Source: Prevotellaceae bacterium UBA1391
GTDB lineage: Bacteria; Bacteroidota; Bacteroidia; Bacteroidales; Bacteroidaceae
Reading direction: 5' to 3'
Assembly (NCBI GenBank): GCA_002305265.1
Contig: DBQP01000022.1
Location: 3,364-67,363 of the forward strand
DNA length: 64,000 bases
Numbering within the stretch: position 1 is the stretch's first letter; the number at the start of each line of letters is the position of its first letter. Positions 35,961 to 44,725 of the stretch are shown piece by piece. The notes under the pieces were generated by a model, which saw nothing but the letters and a program-made list of their open reading frames with translations, was not told the origin of the DNA and made no database searches. Made by a program: the position numbers and the translations under genes.

Positions 35961-36591
35961 TCACTTCCTCTGGGCTGTCGACAATGCACGGAGCCCCTGC
36001 CTGCTCGAGAAAAGCGCGCGTGCGGAATCCCCACGAGACACTCACGCAGGGCAGATGCGCGTTCTGAGCCGTCTGCAAGTCGACCTCGCTGTCTCCGACA
36101 TACACGCATTCGGAGCGGTCGACCCCCAGCGCCGCCATCGCCGCCTCCACCATGTCGGGAGCCGGCTTGCGCCGGATGTGCGGCTGCTGCTCGCCGAAAG
36201 CCACTTCGATCCACTGTGCGAAGAAAGCCGCGTGCAGCTCCTGCACCGCCGCATTCAACTTGTTGCTCACGATGGCCGTGCGGATCCCCCGCTCGCGGCA
36301 AGCCTGCAAAAGTTCCGTGATGCCGTCATACGGGGCTGTCGTGTCGCGGCTGTGCTCCAGATAGTGCACACGGAAAGAGGCGAGCACGCGCTGTGTGATT
36401 GCCTCGGGCGTACCTTCCGGAACCGACGCCGCCACCAGCGCTTCGATGCCGTTGCCCAACGCAAGGCGAATTTGGTCCGTCGTCCGGACGGGCATGCCAA
36501 AGGCCGAGAGTGCATGATTGACGCTTGTCGCAAGATCGCGCAGCGTATCGAGCAACGTGCCGTCGAGGTCAAAAATCAAAGTCATAGGCAT
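35923..36591 (-). CDS. HAD-family phosphatase, phosphoglycolate phosphatase-like
   Basis: 222 residues, start at 36591 or two codons later (both Met). Motif I FDLDGTLLDT with the nucleophile Asp, a helical cap at about 16-85, motif II (AIVSNK), motif III Lys in RRKPAPD, and motif IV VGDSEVDL. This matches the Gph/PGMB type of HAD phosphatases. Substrate could be phosphoglycolate or another sugar phosphate. Cytoplasmic. Its last 14 codons lie inside the 66-bp repeat, and a 21-bp array lies just upstream of the start. Confidence 0.82.
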   Translation of the reverse strand: MPMTLIFDLDGTLLDTLRDLATSVNHALSAFGMPVRTTDQIRLALGNGIEALVAASVPEGTPEAITQRVLASFRVHYLEHSRDTTAPYDGITELLQACRERGIRTAIVSNKLNAAVQELHAAFFAQWIEVAFGEQQPHIRRKPAPDMVEAAMAALGVDRSECVYVGDSEVDLQTAQNAHLPCVSVSWGFRTRAFLEQAGAPCIVDSPEEVIPAAASVLAPAL

Positions 36592-36592
36592 A

Positions 36593-36760
36593 TCAATGAA
36601 AGATGGAAAAGCATTTGTTGTGAAAGAATGGAGGGATTACAATGGAAGATGGAGTTACTTCAATGGAAGATAGAGTGATTTCAATGAAAGATGAGGCGCC
36701 TTCAATGAAAGATGGAAAAGAATATCTATGAGAATTGGAAAGATTCTCGATGAAAGATGG
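36593..36760. repeat. 21-bp tandem array upstream of the HAD gene
   Basis: Unit contains CAATG(A/G)AAGATGG. Clear starts are 36641, 36662, 36683 and 36704 (21 apart); flanking units at 36595, about 36619 and 36749 are less regular. It occupies the position where the HAD gene promoter would be expected, and no standard box is seen. Confidence 0.85.
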
Positions 36761-36877
36761 AAAGAATGTCAACCCTGCAGAGGCGCGGACACGGCGGTCG
36801 AAACACGATTTGCAAGCAAGACGCAGGGCAACAGAAGACCAGAGCCATGCGCCGGTAAGGCGGGCGGGATGAATGAA

Positions 36878-36914
36878 AAAGGTCCGGACTGCACAGCGCG
36901 CAATCCGGACCTTT
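36878..36914 (-). terminator. Intrinsic terminator after the GH43 gene
   Basis: A perfect 11-bp stem (36878-36888 with 36904-36914) is followed on the minus strand by TT, making a run of five T with the arm end, about 50 bases after the stop codon. Confidence 0.8.
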
Positions 36915-36964
36915 GCTGCGAAAACCTGGAGGAGGAAGTGCGGGAATGGCCTGTGGAGGCATCG

Positions 36965-38914
36965 TCACTTCTTCTTGGCTTTCAGTGGAGCGGGACCGTC
37001 GAGCGTCGGCACGACAGGAACGATGCGTCCTTCCTTGTCGAACATCATGCGGTCGATGCAGACCTCGCGATGAATGCCGGGACCCTTGTGGGGCTCGATG
37101 TAGTTTTTGTTGATGCGGTGGTAGACGATGTACCACTCATCCTTGCCGGGCACTTGCAGGACGGAATTGTGCGCCGGCCCATAGATCTTGAGCTCGGGGT
37201 TCTGAATGAGCACGATGGGCTCAGCAGCCACCTCGATAGGACCGAGCGGCGACTTCGCTGTGCCGTAGGCCACGTGGTAGTTGGGCGAGCCTGTGTCGTC
37301 GACGCTCCAGAGGAAATAGTAGACGCCCTTGCGGTAGATGACGTACGTTCCCTCGCGGTAGGCGTAGTCGCGCAACGAGCCTCCCTGCGGCGTGAGCACG
37401 GTGATGGTCTCCTTCTTCACGGTCTTCATGTCGGGCTCGAGCTCCGCTCCGGCCATATAACCGTTGCCCCAGTAAATGTAGGGTTTCTTCGTCTTCGGAT
37501 CGACAAAGACGTCGACGTCGATCTGCTGTCCGCGTCCCACGGGGCTGTCGCTGATGATGGGCGCGCCGCTGTCGACGAAGGGGCCTGTGGGCGAATCGCT
37601 GACGGCCACGCCGATCTCCTTGCGTGTGCCGGCGTCGGCGGAGAAGTAGAGATAGTATTTGTACGTCCCGTCCTTCTGTCGCACCTCCTCTGCGGCCGGT
37701 GCCCAGAGGTTGCCTTTGGCCCATGCCACTTGCTCGCTCTTGGCGTCGAGGCAAACACCCTCGTCGGTCCATGTCTTGAGGTCGGAGGAAGAGAACACGC
37801 TGTACTGGTAGCCGCCCCAACCCGGCGTGCCGTCGGTGGTGGAGTAGATGTAGTATTTCTTTGTCTTGTTGGAGTAGAGAATCTCAGGATCGGCATGGAA
37901 TCCAGGCAGGATGGGGTTGCCCCATGTGCCGTATTCCTTGAGCAGACGCTCCTTCTCGGCGCGCGTGATCGGAATGATGGTGCCGTGGCGGGGGGTGAAC
38001 TTGCCCGTCGTCTTCGTGTCTTGAACAAACGTGAACGTCTTCAGGTCCTCGCTCTTGCAGAACTGGTAGTGTCCGTCGCCATAGCAGTCGTACATGATGA
38101 TCCACGACTTGCCGTCGATGGTCTGGCAGACGCCGACGCCTTCCACGGCCTTCTGCGTCTGGTCGACGTTGCCTTCCACCTTGGTCCATTGGCTGCCCGG
38201 GCGCGTTCCGGGCGCATTCACGAGTGTCTTCGACGTCGCCTGGTAGATACCGCGTCCGCCCTCGCTCTTGTAGAAGAGGTGGTAGAGCTGGTCTGCGGGA
38301 TTGAAGACGATGTCGCCGTCGATGGTGGCTGTGCCGCTGTCGAAGAGGTACTGCGGCTCGCCGATGAGGTCGGTGAAGTCGTCGTTGACGTAGGAGTAAT
38401 AGATTTTGTCGAAGGAGCGATTGTCGCTGGTGCGCAGCGAGTAGAACACCATGTAGCGTCCGGCCTGCTTGTCGTAGATGGTTTCAGGCGCCCAGACGCG
38501 GATGACGTTGCCCCACTGCTTCGGATACTTGGTGGGGAAGTTGACGGCGGAGTGCGTCCAATGGATGAGGTCGGTGCTCTTCATCAGCACCAGGCCGCGG
38601 TTGGACGACCATCCGAGCGAGGACTTCATGTCGGTGACGACCATGTAGAACGTCTTTCCGTCTTCCCCGCGCAGAATGTGCGGATCGCGCACACACTGCG
38701 TGTAGGCGATGGTGTCGCTGCTGATGACGGGATCGCCGCCGTTGAGCGGAGTATAGTTGTAGCCGTCGTCGGAAAGCGCATAGCAGATTTGCTCTTCCCG
38801 AGGCGCGTTTCCCGTGAAGTACGTGAACAGATAGGCCACTTTCTCGTCCTGCTGCTGTGCCGAGGCACAGGTGAATGCAGCGGTAGCCAGAGCGGTCAAT
38901 AGGATGTGTTTCAT
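36965..38914 (-). CDS. Secreted tandem GH43 glycoside hydrolase
   Basis: 649 residues from the ATG at 38914; longer starts lack a signal peptide and cross the promoter. Signal peptide ends near SAQ at 18-20. Two GH43 five-blade propellers: the first at about 22-330 with D77 in VRDPHI, IDGDIVFNP and EGVGV; the second at about 340-640 beginning NPILPGFHADPEIL, with DVDVFVDP and YREGTYVIY. The Asp, Asp and Glu expected for catalysis are visible in both. Likely acts on arabinan or xylan side chains. No lipobox. It completes a pectin-side-chain set with the GH51 and PL11 enzymes, though 27 kb away. Confidence 0.88.
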   Translation of the reverse strand: MKHILLTALATAAFTCASAQQQDEKVAYLFTYFTGNAPREEQICYALSDDGYNYTPLNGGDPVISSDTIAYTQCVRDPHILRGEDGKTFYMVVTDMKSSLGWSSNRGLVLMKSTDLIHWTHSAVNFPTKYPKQWGNVIRVWAPETIYDKQAGRYMVFYSLRTSDNRSFDKIYYSYVNDDFTDLIGEPQYLFDSGTATIDGDIVFNPADQLYHLFYKSEGGRGIYQATSKTLVNAPGTRPGSQWTKVEGNVDQTQKAVEGVGVCQTIDGKSWIIMYDCYGDGHYQFCKSEDLKTFTFVQDTKTTGKFTPRHGTIIPITRAEKERLLKEYGTWGNPILPGFHADPEILYSNKTKKYYIYSTTDGTPGWGGYQYSVFSSSDLKTWTDEGVCLDAKSEQVAWAKGNLWAPAAEEVRQKDGTYKYYLYFSADAGTRKEIGVAVSDSPTGPFVDSGAPIISDSPVGRGQQIDVDVFVDPKTKKPYIYWGNGYMAGAELEPDMKTVKKETITVLTPQGGSLRDYAYREGTYVIYRKGVYYFLWSVDDTGSPNYHVAYGTAKSPLGPIEVAAEPIVLIQNPELKIYGPAHNSVLQVPGKDEWYIVYHRINKNYIEPHKGPGIHREVCIDRMMFDKEGRIVPVVPTLDGPAPLKAKKK

Positions 38915-38939
38915 GCGTGTTGTATGAATTGATGTAGGT

Positions 38940-38948
38940 GCAAAGATA
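38940..38948 (-). promoter_or_regulatory. Promoter -7 box of the GH43 gene
   Basis: Minus-strand TATCTTTGC, about 26 bases before the start codon, so the leader is short. Confidence 0.7.
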
Positions 38949-39197
38949 AGATTTTTTTTGTAGATAGCGCGGCTTTGACGCAGATAAAATGGATGGAGTG
39001 CGCAGCGAGCGCGCGTTTCCGACGGCTGTCCTCCACTGCAACCCAGGCGAGCCGCCCTCGGCGGCAGGCACAGCAACCGTAGCCATGCGGCATTTCCGCC
39101 AGCCACGCGACGCGCCGCCTGCCGATGGACGCTACGCCGCGTGGCCTTGTCCGGTGCGCCGCGTATGCATGGCCGCTGCGCCCCATTTTTTTCCTCG

Positions 39198-39362
39198 CCT
39201 CAAACGATTTCAATTTCCGCTTCAGTCGATTGCAATTGCCACTTCAGACGATTGCTATTTCCGCTTCAGTCGATTTCAATTTCCTCTTCAGTCGATTTCA
39301 ATTTTCGCTTCAGTCGTTTTTCATTTTCGCTTCAGTCGTTTTTCATTTTCACTGAAGCGATT
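39198..39362. repeat. 22-bp tandem array, 7-8 units
   Basis: Unit contains CGCTTCAGTCGATT and a T-rich spacer. CTTCAG positions are 39220, 39242, 39264, 39286, 39308 and 39330, then CTGAAG at 39352: every step is 22. It lies in the gene-free stretch 38949-39602, where nothing else is recognised. Confidence 0.95.
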
Positions 39363-39602
39363 TTTTTTCGAGGCGCAGCCCGTTTTCGAGGCTGGCGAAT
39401 TGCGAACGGCGCAGAGGCGGCGGGCCTGCGGAACGGCCTATCGCACACCGCCCTCCGGCAGCAGCGCGGCAGCGCGTCACACAGAAAGACGGGGAACAGC
39501 ACTGATGCCGCTCCCCGTCTCCGGTTTGAGCCGTCCGACGCAGCCGATGCTTCTTGCCATCGGTGGTCGCGCTCGAAAAACTTACTTAAATACTCAATAT
39601 AT

Positions 39603-40631
39603 CTATTTCACATAGACCTTCTTCTGTGTACCATCGGCGTAGCGAACGATGTTCACGCCTGGCTGCAACGTCTGGATGCGGCGGCCGTCGATCGTGTAGA
39701 TGGCCTGAACGGCAGCGGTGGCAGTGCGTACAGTCGTCTGCGAGATGCCCGTGTAGAGCGCGTCGGAAGGCTCCAGGCGCACGGCCACGTCGTCGTAGGC
39801 GAAGTAGGCAGGTGCGGCCAGTCCCCACTGGTTGTTCAGCGTGCCGTAGATGTTGAAGGAGACAGCCGTTACTTTGCCAAGGCTGCTGAGGTCAAATCGC
39901 TTCCAGTCGGTCACGATCTGATCGGCGCCTTCCACCAGCGAGAACTCGGCTCGGGTAGCCACTTCCTGTCCGTCTGCGTCGTAACCGACGGCCTCGATCC
40001 GCACGTAGTCGCCCTCTTTCGGCTGCGGACAGCCCACGCCGTTGATGACAGTGTGGAGGAAGTAGGTCGTGTTGTTCACCCACATGTGGTCGATGACGCG
40101 CGCCACGCCGTCCTTGAAATAGAGCGTGGGCAGCATTCCGAAGGCAGACTGGCGGGAGCCGAAGCCGTTATGGATGGCAAAGTTGTCGGAGCCATTGTGT
40201 CCCGCACCGCTGCGCACGTCTCCCTCTGCCGCCGCTGCATAGACGGTGAGCTGCTGCAGATAGCTGCTGTTGGCAGCCATGTCGCTGCTGCCGTAGTTCG
40301 AGATGGCGTGGCAACCGTTCCACATGGCGTAGCCGTAGTCGGCCGAGCCCACCATCTCATGCGCCAGGTTGGTGTTGTTGTCGTCGGCCCACCAGTAGAT
40401 CTGGCTTTCGGCGCCCATGCCCGATGCGCCGTAGAGCAGTGCGTCGCCATACTGTGCTCCGGCAATCAGCGAGCTCCATCCGGACTGACCCGTTGCCTGG
40501 CCCGAACCGTCGCCCTTGTAGCTGGCGTCTTCGAAATCAAGCGTTGCGATGATGTAGTCCTCCGTCTGCGCCGCAGCGGGTGCAGCCATGCAGAGGAGCA
40601 AGAGTGTGAGAATCGTGTAGAGATGTTTCAT
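39603..40631 (-). CDS. DUF4465 secreted protein, BtuH-like cobalamin-binding candidate
   Basis: 342 residues from the ATG at 40631 (MKHLYTILTLLLLCMAAPAAAQ, signal peptide). The body matches DUF4465: LDFEDASYKGD, YWWADDNNTNLAHEM, YAMWNGCHAISNYGSSDM, VNNTTYFLHTVING, GDYVRIEAVGYDADG, SLGKVTAVSFNIYGTLNNQWGL. To my knowledge the Bacteroides B12-binding BtuH proteins belong here; the cobalamin riboswitch upstream supports a role in B12 capture. The C-terminus (IYTIDGRRIQTLQPGVNIV, ending KKVYVK) looks like a type IX type-A sorting signal. There is no lipobox, unlike lipidated BtuH, so it is probably displayed through type IX secretion. Confidence 0.78.
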   Translation of the reverse strand: MKHLYTILTLLLLCMAAPAAAQTEDYIIATLDFEDASYKGDGSGQATGQSGWSSLIAGAQYGDALLYGASGMGAESQIYWWADDNNTNLAHEMVGSADYGYAMWNGCHAISNYGSSDMAANSSYLQQLTVYAAAAEGDVRSGAGHNGSDNFAIHNGFGSRQSAFGMLPTLYFKDGVARVIDHMWVNNTTYFLHTVINGVGCPQPKEGDYVRIEAVGYDADGQEVATRAEFSLVEGADQIVTDWKRFDLSSLGKVTAVSFNIYGTLNNQWGLAAPAYFAYDDVAVRLEPSDALYTGISQTTVRTATAAVQAIYTIDGRRIQTLQPGVNIVRYADGTQKKVYVK

Positions 40632-40867
40632 GCTTTGTTGGTTTGATATGAGAGAATTAAACGGTTCGTCCGTCCGCCCTCCAACGAGACAAAGCATGGA
40701 AATGGTCACCCATCGCTGCCACCGCCAGTTGCAGCATCCGTCCGCACCATTATATATATGTACACATCCCACGATGGGGGTACATGGTGGACACGCTGAC
40801 AACGCAACCTGACGTCTGCGGCACAACAAAGTGTCGGAATCCGCCCGCTTAATCCCGAGGAGGCTTC

Positions 40868-41074
40868 TTGCGTAAACTGTGCATCTGGCAGGTCTTCTGA
40901 CTTCATCCTCAGGCAGCTCGTCTTCCCAGGCCATAGCGAACTGGCCCAGTGACATGCGTTGGCTGCCCCTTGAAAAAAGGACTCACAGCATCGGGTAATG
41001 TTGCAGATTTCCACTGCATTCCCATCTTAGCTCCCCGCGCCGAACGAAGATACGGCGAATCGGGAGAACCAAAT
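40868..41074 (-). promoter_or_regulatory. Cobalamin riboswitch
   Basis: On the minus strand the conserved core reads GGGAATGCAGTGGAAATCTG, then GCTGTGAGTC, a GCCACTGGG-like segment (CACTGGGCC...GGCCTGGGAAG), and the B12 box near 40880-40901 (AGAAGACCTGCCAG). A P2-like stem GGTTCTCCCG.../CGGGGAGC lies at its 5' end. The aptamer is followed by about 235 bases before the DUF4465 gene, which likely hold the expression platform. Cobalamin binding would lower expression. Confidence 0.92.
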
Positions 41075-41080
41075 GCATGT

Positions 41081-41089
41081 GCAAAGATA
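41081..41089 (-). promoter_or_regulatory. Promoter -7 box of the riboswitch transcript
   Basis: Minus-strand TATCTTTGC just upstream of the aptamer, divergent from the udk promoter 50-80 bases away. Confidence 0.7.
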
Positions 41090-41132
41090 GGCAATATATC
41101 TGGATTGCGCCGCACGTTCCTCGGAAAAAAAC

Positions 41133-41164
41133 TTTGGCAGACAGAAAAAAACCATTAAATTTGC
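41133..41164 (+). promoter_or_regulatory. Promoter of udk
   Basis: TTTG at 41133-41136, 19 bases, then TAAATTTGC at 41156-41164: a complete match to the Bacteroidetes consensus. Confidence 0.8.
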
Positions 41165-41209
41165 ATGCAACATTCATACATTTCCCATCGTTCATCACGC
41201 CAGACAAAT

Positions 41210-41857
41210 ATGATCATCATCGGCATTGGAGGCGGAACAGGCTGTGGCAAAACCACCGTCGTCCGCAAAATCATCGAGTCGCTCCCCGACGGCGCAGTAT
41301 CCGTCATCCCCCAAGACTCCTACTACAACGACCAGACCGAGCTACCGCTCGAGGTGCGCAAGCGGACCAACTTCGACCATCCCAACGCGTTCGACTGGCC
41401 CCTGCTGGCCCACCAGATCGCAGAGCTCAAGCAAGGACGCTCCATCGAGCAGCCCACCTATTCCTACATCACCTGCACCCGGCTTTCCGAGACCGTGCAC
41501 GTCTCGCCCAAAGACGTCATCATCGTGGAGGGCATCATGGCGCTCTACGACAAAGAGCTGCGCGACCAGATGGACCTCAAGATCTACGTCGACGCGGGCC
41601 CCGACGAGCGCCTCTTGCGCGTCATCCAGCGCGACATCGCCGAGCGCGGACATCCGCTGGAGATGCTCATCGACAAATACCGCAACACGCTGAGGCCCAT
41701 GCACGACGAGTTCATCGAGCCCACCAAGCAGTACGCCGACATCATCATCCCCAACGGAGGAAACAACGACCGCGCCATCGCCATGATGCAGATGTACATC
41801 CGAGCCGAGCTGGGCCTCACACGCAATGGTCAGGAAGGCATTCCGGAGGAGGACTGA
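41210..41857 (+). CDS. udk: Uridine kinase
   Basis: 215 residues from the ATG at 41210 (MIIIGIGGGTGCGKTT); a longer in-frame start at 41165 overlaps the promoter region. P-loop GGGTGCGKTT at 7-16, PQDSYYND, FDHPNAFDWPLL (nucleoside-binding loop) and VIIVEGIMALY are uridine kinase signatures. It phosphorylates uridine and cytidine with ATP or GTP in pyrimidine salvage. Cytoplasmic, single-gene unit with its own promoter and terminator. Confidence 0.95.
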   Translation: MIIIGIGGGTGCGKTTVVRKIIESLPDGAVSVIPQDSYYNDQTELPLEVRKRTNFDHPNAFDWPLLAHQIAELKQGRSIEQPTYSYITCTRLSETVHVSPKDVIIVEGIMALYDKELRDQMDLKIYVDAGPDERLLRVIQRDIAERGHPLEMLIDKYRNTLRPMHDEFIEPTKQYADIIIPNGGNNDRAIAMMQMYIRAELGLTRNGQEGIPEED

Positions 41858-41933
41858 CAGGCGCGCCGCCACTCCCGACGCACGGATTCATTCCATCAGC
41901 ACAGGGGTCTCAGACCGCCCCACACGCACCCAA

Positions 41934-41990
41934 AGATTCCTGGCCGCGCAGCCGACGCTCGTCCGCTGCGCGCCAGGAATCTCTTTTTCC
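41934..41990 (+). terminator. Intrinsic terminator after udk
   Basis: An 11-bp stem (41934-41944 with 41972-41982) enclosing a GCGCAG/CTGCGC inner stem is followed by CTTTTT. Nothing else is recognised in 41858-42187. Confidence 0.8.
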
Positions 41991-42187
41991 CGCCGCGCCC
42001 CGGCCCTGCCAAGCCTTCCACATATCATACTGCCTGTGCCTCCCGCCGAACTGAAACGAGTGAAAAAAACACCGCTCAGGCCTCCCCAACCACGTCTGCG
42101 CATTGCGAAAATGTGAAAAAACACGCATTTTGTGTTCGCACACACGCATTTTCCTTAATATTTTTTGCAGCATTTTACAGAAATTCG

Positions 42188-42196
42188 TAACTTTGC
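42188..42196 (+). promoter_or_regulatory. Promoter -7 box of the small wHTH gene
   Basis: TAACTTTGC in an AT-rich region, 76 bases before the ATG. Confidence 0.7.
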
Positions 42197-42271
42197 GGCG
42201 CAAAAAGGATAGAACTTTCACAAAAGTTGCTTTTCGAAATCACTATTTTGTATTCTTAATTTATAGGTATT

Positions 42272-42484
42272 ATGTTGCAGGAAAAAGCAGGAAACATTGC
42301 CGGTCTTATCTGGAACGCCATTTCTGAGGCGAACGCCAGCCTGACCTACAAGCAGATCAAGAAAGCCACCAAGCTTGCCGAGAAGGATTTCAACCTCGGG
42401 CTGGGCTGGCTGCTGCGCGAGGACAAACTTGCCATCGAGGAAACCGGCGACGAGAAGGATCCCTACGCCTACTCGCTGAAGTAA
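42272..42484 (+). CDS. Small winged-helix protein (DUF2582-like)
   Basis: 70 residues, a whole single domain: helix (KAGNIAGLIWNAISEANA), recognition-type segment (SLTYKQIKKATKLAEKDFNLGLGWLLREDKL) and beta wing (AIEETGDEKDPYAYSL). This matches the small winged helix-turn-helix proteins common in Bacteroidetes (DUF2582). Target and partner unknown. It has its own promoter and a strong terminator, so it is probably well expressed. Confidence 0.82.
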   Translation: MLQEKAGNIAGLIWNAISEANASLTYKQIKKATKLAEKDFNLGLGWLLREDKLAIEETGDEKDPYAYSLK

Positions 42485-42551
42485 TTTTGGAAGAAGCACA
42501 CCGACGCATGCGACGACGGATGTCGGCCCACATGCACGCCCTTCTCGACAG

Positions 42552-42600
42552 ACATCGTAAAACGCACATCTGGCCCGACCGGATGTGCGTTTTATGATGT
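42552..42600 (+). terminator. Intrinsic terminator after the wHTH gene
   Basis: Long stem 42552-42570 with 42582-42600, with a perfect 12-bp inner part containing AAAACGCACATC and its complement. The gene-free stretch 42601-42856 shows nothing else. Confidence 0.75.
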
Positions 42601-42856
42601 CCGGCGCCCAACTTCATCCAATCAGCCACGCACCGCTCCCGACTGCGAGCACCACAGCCCGCACAGTCGGGAAGCGCGGCGCAGCCCATCCCGTGGCGGC
42701 TCCGAGCCGGTCCGCGCTTGCCGGCACCATTGCAGGCCGGCACGCAAACAGCCAGCCGCCTGCGCCCCAACCGCCATGCGCAGAAGGCAGAAGCGACCGA
42801 CGGAGACCTGCGACCGCGCCCTCAACGGCGGTTTATTGATTCTGAAGCCGTTTCAG

Positions 42857-42889
42857 TTTGGCCACGTCGTGAAAAGTATGTAATTTTGC
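42857..42889 (+). promoter_or_regulatory. Promoter of the kinase-CYTH gene
   Basis: TTTG at 42857-42860, 20 bases, then TAATTTTGC at 42881-42889; 67 bases before the ATG. Confidence 0.8.
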
Positions 42890-42956
42890 AGCCCGACAAC
42901 ATTCCGCGCCCCCCTCGGCGGCGCCATCATCCATCCCCACTTCCGCCCGCTCCACC

Positions 42957-44042
42957 ATGGCAGTTATCAAGAAAATCGTGCTCACCGGCGGTCCCTGCGC
43001 CGGCAAGACCACAGCCCTCGTCCGTCTCATCGACCATTTCTCCAACCTCGGCTACAAGGTCTACACCATCCCCGAAGTGCCCACCATCTTCCTCCAGGCC
43101 GGCATGTACTACCTGACGAAGAATGCCGACCTCTTCTATGAGGGCGAGCTGGCCACGCTGCGCATCCAGCTCGACTTCGAGGACCACTTCATGCGCATGG
43201 CCAAGACGCACGACGAACCCGTGCTCATCATCTGCGACCGCGGCGTGATGGACATCTCCGCCTATATGGATGCGGAGCTGTGGCAGCGCCTGTCGAAGGA
43301 GGTGGGCCTCACCACGCAGCAGCTGCGCGACGAGCGCTACGACGCCGTGCTCCACCTCGTCAGCGCGGCCAACGGTGCGGAAGAATACTACAACGTCACC
43401 TCGAACACGGAGCGCACCGAAGGCATCGAGCTGGCCCGCACGCTCGACAAGAAGGTGATCGACGCCTGGACCGGCCATCCCCACCTGCGCGTGATCAACA
43501 ACCACGACGACTTCAACGCCAAGATCCACCGCGTCATCAAGGAAGTCTCCACCATCCTCTCCCTGCCCCAGCCCATCGAGGAAGAGCGCAAGTACATCGT
43601 GGAAGTCATCGGGCCGCTCCCCGACAGCATCGAGAGCGACCTCGTGCAGACCTACCTCAGCGGCGACCCCGGCAGCGAGATCCGCCTGCGCCAGCTCACG
43701 CTGAACGGACGGAAAGTGTATGTGCACACCACCAAGAAGCGGACCTCGGCCTCGGAGCAGATCGAGACCGAACGCCAGATCAGCGCCAACCTCTACAACA
43801 GCATGCTGCAGCAGGCCGACCCCTACCGCCAGACCATCCACAAGCGCCGCAACAGCTTCATCTGGGAGGGCCAGTATTTCGAGCTCGACACCTACCTCAC
43901 GCCGCGCACCGGCCTCGTCATCCTCGAGACGAAAGGCATCACGGAGCAGGAGTCGGTCAAGTTTCCGCCCTTCCTCCGTGTCGTCGAGGACATCACTGGC
44001 CGCACCCAATACTACAACTACAACCTGGCCCTGCGCGGCTGA
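42957..44042 (+). CDS. P-loop kinase fused to a CYTH (triphosphate tunnel) domain
   Basis: 361 residues. The N-terminal half (1-190) is an AAA_28/NadR-like P-loop kinase: TGGPCAGKTT at 10-19, CDRGVMDISAYM near 93, and a lid region. The C-terminal half begins with the CYTH signature E-x-E-x-K (EEERK, residues 208-212) and goes on with alternating basic/acidic strands (IRLRQLTLNGRKVYV, FELDTYL, LVILETKG) as in triphosphate tunnel enzymes. The arrangement recalls plant TTM1/TTM2, which join a uridine-kinase-like domain to CYTH. Substrate unknown; a nucleotide or polyphosphate is likely. Cytoplasmic, own promoter. Confidence 0.82.
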   Translation: MAVIKKIVLTGGPCAGKTTALVRLIDHFSNLGYKVYTIPEVPTIFLQAGMYYLTKNADLFYEGELATLRIQLDFEDHFMRMAKTHDEPVLIICDRGVMDISAYMDAELWQRLSKEVGLTTQQLRDERYDAVLHLVSAANGAEEYYNVTSNTERTEGIELARTLDKKVIDAWTGHPHLRVINNHDDFNAKIHRVIKEVSTILSLPQPIEEERKYIVEVIGPLPDSIESDLVQTYLSGDPGSEIRLRQLTLNGRKVYVHTTKKRTSASEQIETERQISANLYNSMLQQADPYRQTIHKRRNSFIWEGQYFELDTYLTPRTGLVILETKGITEQESVKFPPFLRVVEDITGRTQYYNYNLALRG

Positions 44043-44248
44043 CCCCCTCCGCCGCCACTCCGCCTCCCTCGGCGCGCGCCCAAGACGGCCGCCCAGCCGC
44101 CACGCCCATCATCGGCGGGCGCACCTGACCCCTTCCTCAGGTGCGCCCGCCGCTGCGTTGGGGCCCAGCCGGACGAAGCACCCGCCACACCACCAACCCG
44201 CCCGCAGCGCGCCTCCCCGCCTCCCGCGGCCCGAGCACCCATCCACAC

Positions 44249-44302
44249 GAAGGCCTTCTCATCCCGCCACGAAGGCCTTCGTGCAGCGCCGAGAAGGCCT
44301 TC
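44249..44302. repeat. Triplet palindrome locus 6 (22-bp period)
   Basis: GAAGGCCTTC at 44249, 44271 and 44293, in the gene-free stretch 44043-44492, where nothing else is recognised. Confidence 0.95.
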
Positions 44303-44492
44303 GCAGTGATGCCCCCGCCAGCCGGTGCCGCAAAAAGGCTGGCGCCATGCCGCAACAAAGCAGCCACCCGCGAGGCCGGAGGCGCAGCATTTCCACCACC
44401 GCAACGGCGTCGCAGGAGCCGAAAGACAAAAAAACCACACAGCAAAGCGCAATTTTCCAGCTCTGCGGGAAGCAGGTTTGGTGAAAAAAACG

Positions 44493-44501
44493 TAACTTTG
44501 C
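44493..44501 (+). promoter_or_regulatory. Promoter -7 box of the corA leader transcript
   Basis: TAACTTTGC preceded by GGTTTGG. The corA start lies about 345 bases downstream, giving a long leader. Confidence 0.7.
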
Positions 44502-44595
44502 GACCGGAAAGCGCACCGCCCTGCCCCGACGCAGCCGCAGACAAGCCGTTTTTCCAGCCATTTTTTCCACTTTCAAAACAAAGAACCAGAACCAC

Positions 44596-44634
44596 ATGGA
44601 CGACTATCCGGCGAACTTATCCAAGCGGATCTAA
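44596..44634 (+). CDS. Possible 12-residue leader peptide of corA
   Basis: ATG at 44596 opens a 12-codon frame, MDDYPANLSKRI, ending in TAA just before the structured leader element. Position between promoter and terminator is the classical place for an attenuator peptide. There is no homology to support it, so it is a candidate only. Confidence 0.4.
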   Translation: MDDYPANLSKRI

Positions 44635-44647
44635 AGGTTCGAGGCAC

Positions 44648-44725
44648 TGAATCTTTACCCGCACCCCTTCAGCATCCATCGCCCGCAAGGGCCGATGAAG
44701 ACTTTTTTTCAACCGTAAAGATTCA
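44648..44725 (+). terminator. Nested terminator structure in the corA leader
   Basis: Inner hairpin 44667-44700: CTTC/GAAG and CATCG-CCC/GGG-C-CGATG around a GCAA tetraloop, followed by TTTTTTT. A perfect 11-bp outer inverted repeat (44648-44658 with 44715-44725) encloses it and could compete with or stabilise it. The arrangement fits conditional termination ahead of corA. Confidence 0.7.
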
